A model generated the notes under the pieces. It searched no databases. It had not been told where the DNA came from and saw only the letters and a list, made by a program, of their open reading frames with translations. From Thiogranum sp964433205 (GTDB taxonomy: Bacteria > Pseudomonadota > Gammaproteobacteria > DSM-19610): 64,000 bases of DNA. The DNA is taken from contig CAYSRA010000002.1 of NCBI GenBank assembly GCA_964433205.1, forward strand, positions 14,352-78,351. Reading direction: 5' to 3'. Shown one piece after another: positions 1 through 8,613 of the stretch. Position 1 is the stretch's first letter, and the number at the start of each line of letters is the position of its first letter. The position numbers and the translations under genes are program-made.

Positions 1-195
1 CCATAAGCGCAATGTCTCGATCTCCCCGGCCGTAAGGGGTTCCGGTAAGCGCATCGAGGCATCGAGCCGCCCTTCAATCAACATATTGAGAATGCTGTAT
101 CTGCTGTCGCCGGGCAAGATCACCGGGCTATGGGCACCGCCTTCCATAAGCGACCGGCAGGATTCCATGCAAGGCATGACCCCGTCGCGAGCCAC
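1..195 (-). CDS. Partial cytochrome-c-like domain protein, cut by window start
   Basis: A minus-strand reading frame stays open to the left edge. It begins at a GTG (195) or at internal ATGs (177, 168, 147). The translation contains CMESC, then a stretch reading GGAHSPVILPGDSRYSILN, then MRLPEPLTAGEIETLRLW. The order of Gly-Gly, Pro-Gly-Asp, a Met-containing segment and a final acidic Leu-x-x-Trp helix resembles the C-terminal half of planctomycete-type cytochrome c domains, where PGD and a Met ligand follow the CxxCH haem site. No CxxCH is visible here, so this may be a truncated or decayed copy. The likeness is by eye only; an unrelated small protein is possible. Confidence 0.3.
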   Translation of the reverse strand, partial: MARDGVMPCMESCRSLMEGGAHSPVILPGDSRYSILNMLIEGRLDASMRLPEPLTAGEIETLRLW

Positions 196-247
196 CTCTT
201 TCGGCGCTATACTTTGCCGGTAATCCGGTCACTCCGCAGGCACATGG

Positions 248-1024
248 ATGATAGCGCACAGAAAAGTTGTTCCCCCCGTCACGCCCAGAATCGTACAGAC
301 CACACCGCAGCAACGTCTTGCCCGCTACGGATTACTGGTTTTCGCGTTTTTGCTCACGGCATGGGGCAGCTATGAGTATGGAAAAGTCGCAGCGCCGGTG
401 GCGAACCCTGGTGTTCCGCCTGCCTCATCCGACAAATCCCTGCAACGCATCAAGGCACTGGAACAGGAGCGTGGCCGGCTGAAACAGCAGGTTGCAGAGC
501 TGAAACAGAGCCTGACGCACGCCAACCAGGCCATTACCCGGATACGCGCACGCAGCAGGGTGCCCGAACCGACAACAGGGCCACAAGCTGCGCCTTCACG
601 GGTAAAAACCCCGGCGCCGATCGCCGAGCCCGCTGTTCCGGTTACAGCGCAGTCCGACCTCACCGTCGCACTCAGGGACATACGCATCGAGCCGGCCGGT
701 GCGGAGAACACATTCAGGATTGCCTTGTCCGTGGTCAACGAGGCAGATAACAACGACCGCATAACGGGAACGGTCTGGATCGCCGTCAACGGTTTTTCCG
801 GCAAGACGCCGACGCGGCTTTCGTTCAGAGCGTTATCGCCCGGCAAGCGTTTGTACGTGAAGATGGGCTTTAACCGGCAGCAGGATATTACGGAAGAAAT
901 CGTTCTGCCCGCAAACTTTCGCCCGAAAAATATCCTGATCGAAGCCAAGCCCTACGGGGAGAAATATACCGGCGACTCACAAAAAGTCGCCTGGCAAATC
1001 AACCCGGCACCAGCGGACCGGTGA
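248..1024 (+). CDS. DUF6776-like membrane-anchored coiled-coil protein
   Basis: This 258-residue protein has a short basic N-terminus and one membrane segment at about residues 26-42 (LLVFAFLLTAWGSYEYG). A coiled coil rich in Lys, Gln and Leu follows at about 62-100, then a Pro/Ala linker, then a C-terminal beta-rich domain of about 120 residues. This is the layout of the DUF6776 family of gammaproteobacterial single-pass proteins whose C-terminal domain faces the periplasm. No catalytic motif is visible and no function is known to me. A TATACT -10-like hexamer lies at 208-213. The gene stands alone, convergent with the MTH1187-family gene downstream. The family call is from overall layout and is moderately secure. 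Confidence 0.6.
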   Translation: MIAHRKVVPPVTPRIVQTTPQQRLARYGLLVFAFLLTAWGSYEYGKVAAPVANPGVPPASSDKSLQRIKALEQERGRLKQQVAELKQSLTHANQAITRIRARSRVPEPTTGPQAAPSRVKTPAPIAEPAVPVTAQSDLTVALRDIRIEPAGAENTFRIALSVVNEADNNDRITGTVWIAVNGFSGKTPTRLSFRALSPGKRLYVKMGFNRQQDITEEIVLPANFRPKNILIEAKPYGEKYTGDSQKVAWQINPAPADR

Positions 1025-1103
1025 AGCCACCAGCCTTCCCGGCGATGACCCCGGGCGCTTTTCCTCAAAAGGAAACAGGGCTCACGCCGGACACGCCGCC
1101 TGC

Positions 1104-1382
1104 TTACAAGACCTTCCCCGCCAGTGTGGGCACCTTGTCGGTGCGCGTTTCCAGCTTCAGGTAACTCACCAGTCGCACACTGCCATCAGCGTGCAACCGT
1201 TCATGAACCTGCTTCACCACTGCCAGTATGTCATCCAGCTCACCTTCGATATTGGTGCCGGACGCATGGGTCTCGACGATGAAATTGCCGGCGTTGAGCA
1301 TGTCCACGACCCGGCCGATTTGCTGCCGTACCGACACACCTTCACCGACTGGTATCACCTGTAATTCCGCTGTCGCTTTCAT
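1104..1382 (-). CDS. MTH1187/YkoF-type thiamine-binding family protein (DUF77)
   Basis: This 92-residue protein opens with a beta strand (ATAELQVIPVGEGVSVRQQI) and has the pattern V.MLNAGNF.VETHASGTNIEGELDDIL, which marks the MTH1187 (DUF77) family of small ferredoxin-like-fold proteins. Family members form tetramers and some bind thiamine or related small molecules; their physiological role is not settled. The family is usually 95-105 residues long, so this copy is complete. The start is well supported: AGGAGG sits five bases upstream of the ATG. It reads in the same direction as fusA2 but is separated from it by a palindrome and the fusA2 terminator, so it is probably a separate unit. Confidence 0.8.
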   Translation of the reverse strand: MKATAELQVIPVGEGVSVRQQIGRVVDMLNAGNFIVETHASGTNIEGELDDILAVVKQVHERLHADGSVRLVSYLKLETRTDKVPTLAGKVL

Positions 1383-1406
1383 GCCCGCCTCCTGTCAACA
1401 AAAAAA

Positions 1407-1453
1407 CAATCGAGTCTGACCCCATTGAAGTTCAAAAGGGTCAGACTCGATTG
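1407..1453. repeat. Palindromic element with 16-bp perfect arms (GAGTCTGACCC type)
   Basis: Arms 1407-1422 and 1438-1453 are perfect reverse complements reading CAATCGAGTCTGACCC. The loop contains a second small palindrome, TTGAA-G-TTCAA, at 1425-1435. There is no T-tract on either side, which argues against a terminator. Palindromes with the core GAGTCTGACCC recur in many proteobacterial genomes and are associated with REP-associated tyrosine (Y1) transposases. No such transposase gene lies in the window. Confidence 0.75.
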
Positions 1454-1472
1454 AAATTCCCGGTTTCCGGTT

Positions 1473-1510
1473 AAAAAAAATGCCGGCTGGGTGGGTACCC
1501 GGCCGGCATT
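1473..1510 (-). terminator. Rho-independent terminator of fusA2
   Basis: Read on the minus strand, the stem AATGCCGGC pairs with GCCGGCATT across a loop that itself contains GGGTACCC, and a run of eight T residues follows. It starts about 20 bases after the fusA2 stop, so it is the natural end of that transcript. Confidence 0.85.
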
Positions 1511-1529
1511 ATCAAAGGTCTGCACTGCG

Positions 1530-3614
1530 TTACTTGTTCGCTTCGCGTTCCTTCACTTCCTTGATGACCTGCTCCGCCACGTTATTCGGGCACGGTGCAT
1601 AGTGCGAGAACTCCATGGAGAACTGGCCACGACCGGAGGTCATGGTACGCAGGTCGCCGATGTAGCCGAACATTTCGCTCAGCGGTGCATCCGCCTTGAC
1701 GCGCACGCCGGTGGGACCGGCTTCCTGCGCCTTGATCATGCCACGGCGACGGTTGAGGTCACCGATCACGTCACCGACGTGATCTTCCGGCGTAAACACG
1801 TCGACCTTCATGATCGGCTCCAGCAGCTGCGGCCCGGCCTTCGGCACGGACTGGCGATAGGCGCCCTTGGCGGCGATCTCGTAGGCTACGGCCGAGGAAT
1901 CGACGGCGTGGAAACCACCGTCGGTCAGCGTCACCTTCACGTCCAGCAGCGGGAAGCCGGCGAGCACGCCCTCTTCCATGCTCATGCGGAAACCCTTTTC
2001 AACCGCTGGCCAGAACTCGCGCGGCACGTTGCCGCCGGTCACAGTCGATTCGAACTCGAATCCGCTGTTGGTCTCGCCCGGCTCGATCACGTAGTCGATC
2101 TTGGCGAACTGGCCGGAACCACCGGTCTGCTTCTTGTGCGTATAGCTGTCTTCGACCCGCTTGGTGATGGTCTCGCGGTAGGCTACCTGCGGCTTGCCGA
2201 CCTCGACATCAATGCCGTGGGTGCGGCGCAGGATGTCGACCTTGATATCCAGGTGCAACTCACCCATGCCCTTCATAATAGTCTCGCCGGACTCTTCGTC
2301 CGTTTCGACGCGGAAAGACGGATCTTCCTGCACCATCTTGCTCAGGGCGATACCCATCTTCTCGGAACCGGCCTTGTCCTTCGGCGCGATGGCGATGGAG
2401 ATGACCGGGTCCGGGAACACCATGGGCTCCAGTGTGGCCGGTGCCTTGGGATCGCACAGGGTGTGGCCGGTCTGGACGTTCTTCATGCCGACGATGGCAA
2501 TGATGTCACCGGCCTGCGCGGAATCGATTTCCTCGCGGTCATCAGCGTGCATGACCACCATACGACCGATACGCTCGGTCTTGCCGGTGAAAGTGTTCAG
2601 CACCGTGTCGCCCTTCTTGATGCGACCGGAGTAGATGCGCACGAAAGTCAGCGCACCGAAACGGTCGTCCATGATCTTGAACGCCAGCGCGCGCAGCGGG
2701 CGGTCGGGATCGACAATGGCGAATTCGCCCGTCTCGTTACCTTCCTTGTCTACTTCCGGCTGCGGCTTGACCTCGGTGGGGCTCGGCAGGTAGTCGACCA
2801 CGGCGTCCAGCACCAGCTGCACGCCCTTGTTCTTGAACGAGGAACCGCAGTAGGTCGGGAAGAAGTCGAGCGCGATGGTACCCTTGCGGATGCAGCGCTT
2901 GAGGTCCTCGACAGAGGGCTCCTCGCCTTCCAGGTAGGCTTCCATCAGGTCGTCGTCCTGTTCGAGGGCAGTTTCGACCAGCTTTTCGCGCCATTCCTCG
3001 ACCAGGTCGACCATGTCAGCCGGCACGTCCTCGATGGTGTAGTTCATCGGGTCACCGGAGTCATCCCAGATCCAGGCCTTGCGGGTCAGCAGGTCGACCA
3101 TGCCCTTGAGGTTGTCCTCGACACCGATCGGCAGCACCATCACCAGCGGGTTGGCGCCCAGCACGTCCTCGACCTGCTTGACGACGCGGTAAAAATCAGC
3201 GCCGACGCGGTCCAGCTTGTTGACGTAGATGATACGTGCCACTTCCGATTCGTTGGCGTAACGCCAGTTGGTTTCCGACTGCGGTTCGACGCCGCCGGAA
3301 GCGCAGAACACACCCACGCCGCCGTCGAGCACCTTCAGCGAACGGTACACTTCGATGGTGAAGTCCACGTGTCCGGGGGTATCGATAATATTCAACCGGT
3401 GCCCGTTCCATTCACAGGTGGTCGCTGCGGACTGGATGGTGATGCCGCGCTCCTGCTCCTGCTCCATGAAGTCGGTGGTGGCAGCGCCATCGTGCACCTC
3501 ACCGATCTTGTGGATTTTGCCGGTCAGTTTCAGGATACGCTCGGTGGTCGTGGTCTTGCCGGCATCCACGTGGGCGAAAATACCGATATTCCGGTAGTGG
3601 CTTAGATCTGTCAT
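1530..3614 (-). CDS. fusA2: Elongation factor G, EF-G2 type
   Basis: This 694-residue translational GTPase has G1 AHVDAGKTTTTERIL, the switch I segment ERGITIQSAATTCEW, G3 DTPGHVDF and G4 NKLD. Domains II to V follow at normal length. EF-G moves tRNA and mRNA through the ribosome after peptide-bond formation. The start TDLSHYRNIGIFAHVDAG and the segment VARIIYVNKLDRVGADFYRV resemble the second EF-G of Vibrio, Shewanella and Pseudomonas more than the str-operon EF-G. The location supports this, since no rpsL, rpsG or tuf lies nearby. EF-G2 paralogues are less well understood; roles in ribosome recycling or stress have been suggested. The gene is monocistronic with its own terminator. Confidence 0.93.
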   Translation of the reverse strand: MTDLSHYRNIGIFAHVDAGKTTTTERILKLTGKIHKIGEVHDGAATTDFMEQEQERGITIQSAATTCEWNGHRLNIIDTPGHVDFTIEVYRSLKVLDGGVGVFCASGGVEPQSETNWRYANESEVARIIYVNKLDRVGADFYRVVKQVEDVLGANPLVMVLPIGVEDNLKGMVDLLTRKAWIWDDSGDPMNYTIEDVPADMVDLVEEWREKLVETALEQDDDLMEAYLEGEEPSVEDLKRCIRKGTIALDFFPTYCGSSFKNKGVQLVLDAVVDYLPSPTEVKPQPEVDKEGNETGEFAIVDPDRPLRALAFKIMDDRFGALTFVRIYSGRIKKGDTVLNTFTGKTERIGRMVVMHADDREEIDSAQAGDIIAIVGMKNVQTGHTLCDPKAPATLEPMVFPDPVISIAIAPKDKAGSEKMGIALSKMVQEDPSFRVETDEESGETIMKGMGELHLDIKVDILRRTHGIDVEVGKPQVAYRETITKRVEDSYTHKKQTGGSGQFAKIDYVIEPGETNSGFEFESTVTGGNVPREFWPAVEKGFRMSMEEGVLAGFPLLDVKVTLTDGGFHAVDSSAVAYEIAAKGAYRQSVPKAGPQLLEPIMKVDVFTPEDHVGDVIGDLNRRRGMIKAQEAGPTGVRVKADAPLSEMFGYIGDLRTMTSGRGQFSMEFSHYAPCPNNVAEQVIKEVKEREANK

Positions 3615-3682
3615 GGTATCAACTCGTTAGCTTGTAAAATCATCATCGAACCGCACTTTCCACCCACCGAAAATAAAACAAA

Positions 3683-3704
3683 CCATGTTAAATCAATAAC
3701 ATGG
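3683..3704. promoter_or_regulatory. Perfect 8-bp palindrome upstream of fusA2
   Basis: CCATGTTA and TAACATGG flank a six-base AT spacer, 69 bases upstream of the fusA2 start and about 200 bases before the divergent binding-protein gene. The dyad looks like an operator for a dimeric regulator, but no specific regulator can be named from the sequence. It has no T-tract and is not an obvious terminator. The rest of the 3615-3911 gap shows nothing else recognisable. Confidence 0.4.
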
Positions 3705-3911
3705 CTTGCGTCTCGATTACGTCTGGCGAGCAGGTGCCGTGCCACGAACGCTGGCCGCCCACCTCGCGGCAGAAAGCCATTCCGTTCTAAATGGCCGCGT
3801 ATGATACCGGAAATCGGGGCAGGAATGGAGAAATTCTCGCTTTGTGGCGACCGGGTTGGTTATGCTCGGTTTCCGCCTGCCGACCCTGGCGTGAGCGAAC
3901 CGGATATCATA

Positions 3912-4661
3912 ATGATACGAATACTGCCAAGATTCGCCGTCCTCGCGTGCCTTTACCTGCTGTCGGGGGTCTGCGTGGCCGAGGCCCCGCCAGGCGACAG
4001 GATCCTGGTACTGAACGCCGCGGTTTCCGACCCGCTCAGCAATGCCGGGCAGACCGGGTTTGCGGACAGGCTGGTGGGGATGGCGCTGGAGCGCCTCGGC
4101 TACCGGCTGCAAACCGTTCACATCCCGGCAGAACGGGCGCTGATCATTGCCAACGCCGGTATAAACGATGGCGAAATACTGCGTATCGGTGGCCTGCAGG
4201 ACATCTACCCCAACCTGATCCAGGTGCCCGAAAAACTTATCGACCTCGAGTTCGTGGCATTTACCCGCGACCCGTCATTACAGGTGGCCAGCTGGCCGGA
4301 TCTGGCCAACCGACCGGTGGCGATTATCACCGGCTGGAAAATCCTTGAACGCAATATCCCCCCCGGCACCGAACTGGTGACGGTAAAAAATATCGACCAG
4401 CTGTTTACCCTGTTGCTGAAAGGCCGCACCGATGTCATTCTTTACTCGCGCTGGTCAGGCCTGGCCTACATCCGCAAAAACAGGCTGCAGGGTATAAGAA
4501 TCGTGGAACCACCACTGGAACGACAAGGCATGTACGTCTATCTGCACAAACGACACCGTAACCTGGTGCCAAAACTGGCAGAGGAACTGCGTGCATTAAA
4601 GGCAGAGGGCGAAGACCGGAAACTGTTCCGCGAAGTACTTGCCCCCTACGCCGGGGACTGA
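3912..4661 (+). CDS. Periplasmic solute-binding protein (SBP_bac_3-like)
   Basis: From the ATG at 3912 the protein has 249 residues and starts with a clear signal peptide, IRILPRFAVLACLYLLSGVC, ending near VAEA. An in-frame start further upstream would bury this signal, so 3912 is preferred. The mature part has the alternating lobes of a family 3 extracellular binding protein: FADRLVGMALERLGY, PAERALIIANAG, VAIITGWKILERNIPPGTE and LFTLLLKGRTDVILYSRWSG. Such proteins bind amino acids or small acids, and many act as sensory partners instead of transport components. No permease or ATPase gene is adjacent. The next gene is a histidine kinase four bases downstream, so a sensory role is inferred. 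The ligand cannot be read from the sequence. Confidence 0.75.
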   Translation: MIRILPRFAVLACLYLLSGVCVAEAPPGDRILVLNAAVSDPLSNAGQTGFADRLVGMALERLGYRLQTVHIPAERALIIANAGINDGEILRIGGLQDIYPNLIQVPEKLIDLEFVAFTRDPSLQVASWPDLANRPVAIITGWKILERNIPPGTELVTVKNIDQLFTLLLKGRTDVILYSRWSGLAYIRKNRLQGIRIVEPPLERQGMYVYLHKRHRNLVPKLAEELRALKAEGEDRKLFREVLAPYAGD

Positions 4662-4665
4662 TCAT

Positions 4666-6495
4666 TTGGAACACGCCGCACCCGGGATATTCGGCTCTGT
4701 CATTGCACGCCGGCTCATTCTCTATGTCGTACTGTTCAGTTCCGTCATCACACTGATCGCCACGGCATTCCAACTGTACCTCGATTATGAAAGCGACATC
4801 GACCTTATTGAGGACAAGTTGCAGCAGGTCCGCACCGCACACCTGAAAAGCCTGTCGGAAACCCTCTGGGCGTCCGACGCGAAGGAGCTGCGCACCCACG
4901 CCGAAGGCATCCTGCAAATGCGGGACATGCAGTTTGTGGAGATACGCGACGCCGAGCGCGTATGGGTAGCCCTCGGTACACCGCAAACCCGTAACGTGAT
5001 CCGCAGCCAGTTCCTCATGACCCACCCGCTGCGCGGCCGGGATATCGACATCGGCACACTGACCGTGGTTGCCAGCCTGGACGGTGTCTACCAGCGGCTG
5101 CTGGACAAGGTGTGGATTATCCTGGCCACCAACGCCATCAAGACGTTCCTGGTGGCCGCGTTTATCTTCTTCATTTTTCATACCCTGGTCACCCGCCACC
5201 TGGCACACATCGCAAACTTTGCCAGCGGCCTCGATGCCGAAACACTGGACGAGCCGCTGGAGCTGGAAAGTGACGGTCGCCGCAAACATGAACCGGACGA
5301 ACTCGACCTGGTTGTCAATGCCATCAGGGAGATGCAGCGCAACCTGCACAACTCTTTCGAGGCACTGAAAAAAAGCGAAGATCTTGTTCGCCTGCTGATG
5401 AACTCCACCGCGGAGGCTATCTACGGCATCGATACACTGGGGCGCTGCACCTTCACCAACCCCGCCTGCCTGCGCATGCTCGGCTACACCGACAAGCACG
5501 ACCTTCTCGGCCACAACATGCACGCCCTGATTCACCACACGAAACCGGACGGCAGCCGCTACGCCGAACGCGACTGCCACATACTTCGCGCCGTCCGCCT
5601 GAAACAGGGTGCCCATAAGGACGACGAGATACTGTGGCGCCGCGACGGAAGCAGTTTCCCGGCCGAGTACTGGTCTCACCCCATCGAGAAAGACGGCAAA
5701 GTCCTCGGCGCGGTGGTCACCTTCCTCGACATCACTCAGCGCAAACAGGCGGAAGCTGAACTGGAGAACTATCGCGAACACCTCGAAGAGCTGGTCGCCG
5801 AACGCACCACCGAACTGGCGCGCATCAACCGTGAGCTGGAAGCTTTCAGCTATTCTGTATCGCATGATCTGCGCGCACCGCTGCGCAGTATCGATGGTTT
5901 CAGTTTTGCACTGCTGGAAGACTACACCGACGTTCTCGATGATGAAGGCAAACAGCACCTGCAACGGGTGCGCGCCGCCAGCCAGCGCATGGCTGAACTG
6001 ATCGACGATCTGCTGCAACTGTCGCGCGTGACACGCAGCGATTTCGAACCACGGCCGGTGTCACTCAGCGAACTGGCGGCGGAATCCGTCGACCGGCTGC
6101 AGCTGAACGACCCGGCACGCGACATCGAGGTAGAAATTGAGCCCTCGGTGAGGGTCAACGGCGACCGGCGCCTGTTGGGCGTGCTGCTCGATAACCTGAT
6201 CGGTAATGCATGGAAGTACACCGGCATGACGGACCACGCCCGAATCCACTTTGGCGTACGCGACATTGACGGTGAACGGGTCTATTTCGTGGAAGACACC
6301 GGCGCCGGTTTCGACATGCGCTACGCCGATAAGTTGTTCGGCGCCTTCCAGCGCCTGCACGGCAGTGAATTCGAAGGGACCGGCATCGGTCTGGCGACCG
6401 CCCAGCGCATCGTGCAACGGCACGGTGGCCGGATATGGGCGGAAGCAGAGCCAGACCGCGGCGCCATCTTCATGTTTACGCTGGGGACTCCCTGA
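4666..6495 (+). CDS. Membrane sensor histidine kinase with PAS domain
   Basis: A TTG at 4666, preceded by GGGGAC, gives 609 residues; an upstream TTG at 4639 would overlap the previous gene. Order of parts: a membrane helix near residues 16-38, a periplasmic segment of about 110 residues, a second helix near 150-175, a HAMP-like linker, a PAS domain (LLMNSTAEAIYGID to TFLDITQRKQAE), a coiled coil, HisKA with SVSHDLRAPLR (phosphoacceptor His about 400), then HATPase_c with NLIGNAWKYT, DTGAGFD and GTGIGLATAQRIV. It should autophosphorylate in response to a periplasmic cue, plausibly the binding protein encoded just upstream. No response regulator is adjacent. Its last 20 bases overlap the convergent NapF-like gene. 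Confidence 0.9.
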   Translation: MEHAAPGIFGSVIARRLILYVVLFSSVITLIATAFQLYLDYESDIDLIEDKLQQVRTAHLKSLSETLWASDAKELRTHAEGILQMRDMQFVEIRDAERVWVALGTPQTRNVIRSQFLMTHPLRGRDIDIGTLTVVASLDGVYQRLLDKVWIILATNAIKTFLVAAFIFFIFHTLVTRHLAHIANFASGLDAETLDEPLELESDGRRKHEPDELDLVVNAIREMQRNLHNSFEALKKSEDLVRLLMNSTAEAIYGIDTLGRCTFTNPACLRMLGYTDKHDLLGHNMHALIHHTKPDGSRYAERDCHILRAVRLKQGAHKDDEILWRRDGSSFPAEYWSHPIEKDGKVLGAVVTFLDITQRKQAEAELENYREHLEELVAERTTELARINRELEAFSYSVSHDLRAPLRSIDGFSFALLEDYTDVLDDEGKQHLQRVRAASQRMAELIDDLLQLSRVTRSDFEPRPVSLSELAAESVDRLQLNDPARDIEVEIEPSVRVNGDRRLLGVLLDNLIGNAWKYTGMTDHARIHFGVRDIDGERVYFVEDTGAGFDMRYADKLFGAFQRLHGSEFEGTGIGLATAQRIVQRHGGRIWAEAEPDRGAIFMFTLGTP

Positions 6496-7078
6496 CCGGC
6501 TCCCGGTACAGCGACTTCACGTGAACCGCGCGTGGCTCGACAACGCAGGCCTCGCGACACTGGCCGCAACCTACACACAGTTCCGTATCGATCACCGGCC
6601 GCCAGTTCTCCCACCTGAGCGCACCGGGCCGCGGGCAGGACGCCGCGCAGGCACCGCACTCCGGCCCCTGCCAGGGCAGGCACTGTTCGGTATCGATTTC
6701 CGCGCGCGCCAGCACAGGCATCGGCACAGGCTCTTCCCCATCCGCTTCCGGCAATACCAGCGCACCCGGTTCACAGGCGCTGACGCACGGCCAGTCCTCG
6801 CACAGGTGGCAGCTTTTGTTGATGAGGTCCAGTGCCGGCGTCCCGGCAAACTGCACGCCCAGGCGGGCCGGCAACGGGAAAATTGTCTGGTGCGGACAAG
6901 CCTCGACACAGGCGCTGCAGCGCGTACAGGCGAGCAGGAACTCCAGTTCGTCCAGCGCGTACGGCGGCCGGATCCAGTGGGCGGCACGGCGCGCCACCTG
7001 GCTGTCCGCCTGTTCGACAACCGTCTTGCCGGCCTTGTGGGCCACCTGGCGGAAGAAGCCACGTCGCGTGCTATCCAC
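6476..7078 (-). CDS. NapF-like ferredoxin with four [4Fe-4S] motifs
   Basis: A GTG at 7078 overlaps the TAG stop of the preceding gene by one base (TAGTG) and has a GAG upstream, giving 200 residues starting VDSTRRGFFRQVAHKAGK. A GTG at 7114 would extend it but has no ribosome-binding site. Four cysteine clusters are visible: CTRCSACVEACP, CHLCEDWPCVSACEP, CLPWQGPECGACAASCP and CVGCGQCREAC. This is the NapF pattern. NapF is a cytoplasmic ferredoxin thought to help insert or activate the Fe-S cluster of NapA before export. There is no Tat signal here. It is the last gene of the nine-gene operon, and its 3' end overlaps the convergent kinase gene. Confidence 0.8.
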   Translation of the reverse strand: MDSTRRGFFRQVAHKAGKTVVEQADSQVARRAAHWIRPPYALDELEFLLACTRCSACVEACPHQTIFPLPARLGVQFAGTPALDLINKSCHLCEDWPCVSACEPGALVLPEADGEEPVPMPVLARAEIDTEQCLPWQGPECGACAASCPRPGALRWENWRPVIDTELCVGCGQCREACVVEPRAVHVKSLYREPVRESPA

Positions 7079-8613
7079 TACATTCTCATAATCATGGGCT
7101 GCGACAGAAGCCACAGGTGAAAGCCGGTTATCAGCACCACGAAACCCAGCATAGGCAGTAATCGCCAGCTGCCGCTGCGATGGCCTTCAGCAGCCAGCAG
7201 TGCGCGTCCGCGGTGGCGCACGATCTGCACTGCAATCCAGAACCCGAACACCATCAGTCCGGCCTGTATGGCGAACAGGGTATCCTGCGAAATCAGCATA
7301 TCAAAATGCCGCGCGTGCTTTTCCATCATACTCAGCGGCGCCATACCGGTGCCCAGCGGGTTCTCGAACACGGCGCCCGCTCCGGCTGCCTCGCGCACCA
7401 GGTGGTTGAGGTTATGCGCCATGTGGTAGGCAAACGCCAGCGGCAGCGCCACGAAAGCGAGGGTCGCGAACTGGCGCCGGAACGATATCGTCGTCCCCAC
7501 CAGCTGACGGGTGAGCAGCACAAACAGCGCATACACCAGCACCACCGCTGCCATACTGCCAAACATGCCCACCGTGAAGCTCATCAACAGCTGTCCGGAG
7601 TCGTTCAGGATACGCGCGACGTCGCTCATCCATTTTTCCCAGAACGGCATCATCGACAGGCCGTGGAAGCCGGTCAGTGCCAGCAGGCCGATCATGAACC
7701 AGGCCTCGTCATGGCGGGGTCGCGCATCCTGCACCGCCTCGACGCTCGGCGAACGCAGTCTCCAGGCCACATTATCGTGCGGGCAACTGCGCACGCAATT
7801 TCCGCAGGAGGTGCAGTAGCTGTTCTGTTTGAGCCGCCCCATCACCAGCCAGGTCGGGCACGGCTCGGTATCCTTGTCGCCGTGATAACAGGCCAGCGAG
7901 GTGCAGTCGGCACAGGTCTGCGTATCGATGGGACGCAACTCGACCGGCGCCAGTTGTGAGTAGAACCCCACCGTGCGCCCGACCGGGCAGAAATAGCGGC
8001 AGAAGGCGCTACGATCATAGATCGCCAGCGAAGTGGTCGCCAGCACCACCATCAGCAGCGCCACCACCGCGGTCGCGTAGGGGTTGGTGGTAATGCCCAG
8101 CCCCAGTTCCAGCCAGGTCAGCGCGATAAACATCAGCAACGCAGGCCAGATATTGCGCAGCACGCGTGGCACCCGTAAGTTGAGGCTGTTGTTGGGTTCC
8201 GCGCGTTTCCACAGGCGCCGACGCACCAGCCACTTTGCCAGCGCGTCCCACGGGCACACGGCACACCAGGCGGTGCCCAGAAAAAATACCGAAAAGATCA
8301 GCCCCGCCCACCAGATATTCCAGGTGAGCACCGTGGCGAGGTTACGTTCCGGGATCTGGCTGCCAAACAGGCCGGCATAGATCACCAGCAGAAACATCGC
8401 GACAAACACCAGTTTCAGGGCCAGCAGGATTCCGGGACTGGAAACCAGGTAGCGCACCAGGCCGCGCAGCAGCGGTGCGCGTGTCAGGTTGTACACGGCC
8501 GCTCCGGTCACACCGGGCAGGGGCGCAAACACAGCCCACAGGGTCAGGATGATCATGCCACCGATCACCGCCATGCCCCAGACAGCGGGCAACCCCGGGT
8601 GGGTCATGATCAC
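7078..8613 (-). CDS. NapH-like polytopic membrane Fe-S protein (long form)
   Basis: This 511-residue protein has many membrane helices. It carries the cytoplasmic motifs CAVCPWD (residues 117-123) and CRYFCPVGR (205-213). The ferredoxin-like region has Cys at 234, 237, 242 and 252, then CTSCGNCVRSCP at 267-278. CxxxCP plus paired 4Fe-4S sites is the hallmark of the NapH/NosR/RdxA group, which moves electrons between quinol and periplasmic redox partners. At 511 residues it is far longer than NapH (about 290), with a helical C-terminal half holding many His residues. The GTG start overlaps the previous stop (GTGA), with GGGGGAGG seven bases upstream. It is the second NapH-type gene in the operon. 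Confidence 0.75.
   Translation of the reverse strand: MIMTHPGLPAVWGMAVIGGMIILTLWAVFAPLPGVTGAAVYNLTRAPLLRGLVRYLVSSPGILLALKLVFVAMFLLVIYAGLFGSQIPERNLATVLTWNIWWAGLIFSVFFLGTAWCAVCPWDALAKWLVRRRLWKRAEPNNSLNLRVPRVLRNIWPALLMFIALTWLELGLGITTNPYATAVVALLMVVLATTSLAIYDRSAFCRYFCPVGRTVGFYSQLAPVELRPIDTQTCADCTSLACYHGDKDTEPCPTWLVMGRLKQNSYCTSCGNCVRSCPHDNVAWRLRSPSVEAVQDARPRHDEAWFMIGLLALTGFHGLSMMPFWEKWMSDVARILNDSGQLLMSFTVGMFGSMAAVVLVYALFVLLTRQLVGTTISFRRQFATLAFVALPLAFAYHMAHNLNHLVREAAGAGAVFENPLGTGMAPLSMMEKHARHFDMLISQDTLFAIQAGLMVFGFWIAVQIVRHRGRALLAAEGHRSGSWRLLPMLGFVVLITGFHLWLLSQPMIMRM

Noticed and set aside
1491..3605. A 704-codon plus-strand frame across fusA2
   Set aside because: It is the antisense shadow of a strongly conserved EF-G gene in GC-rich DNA.
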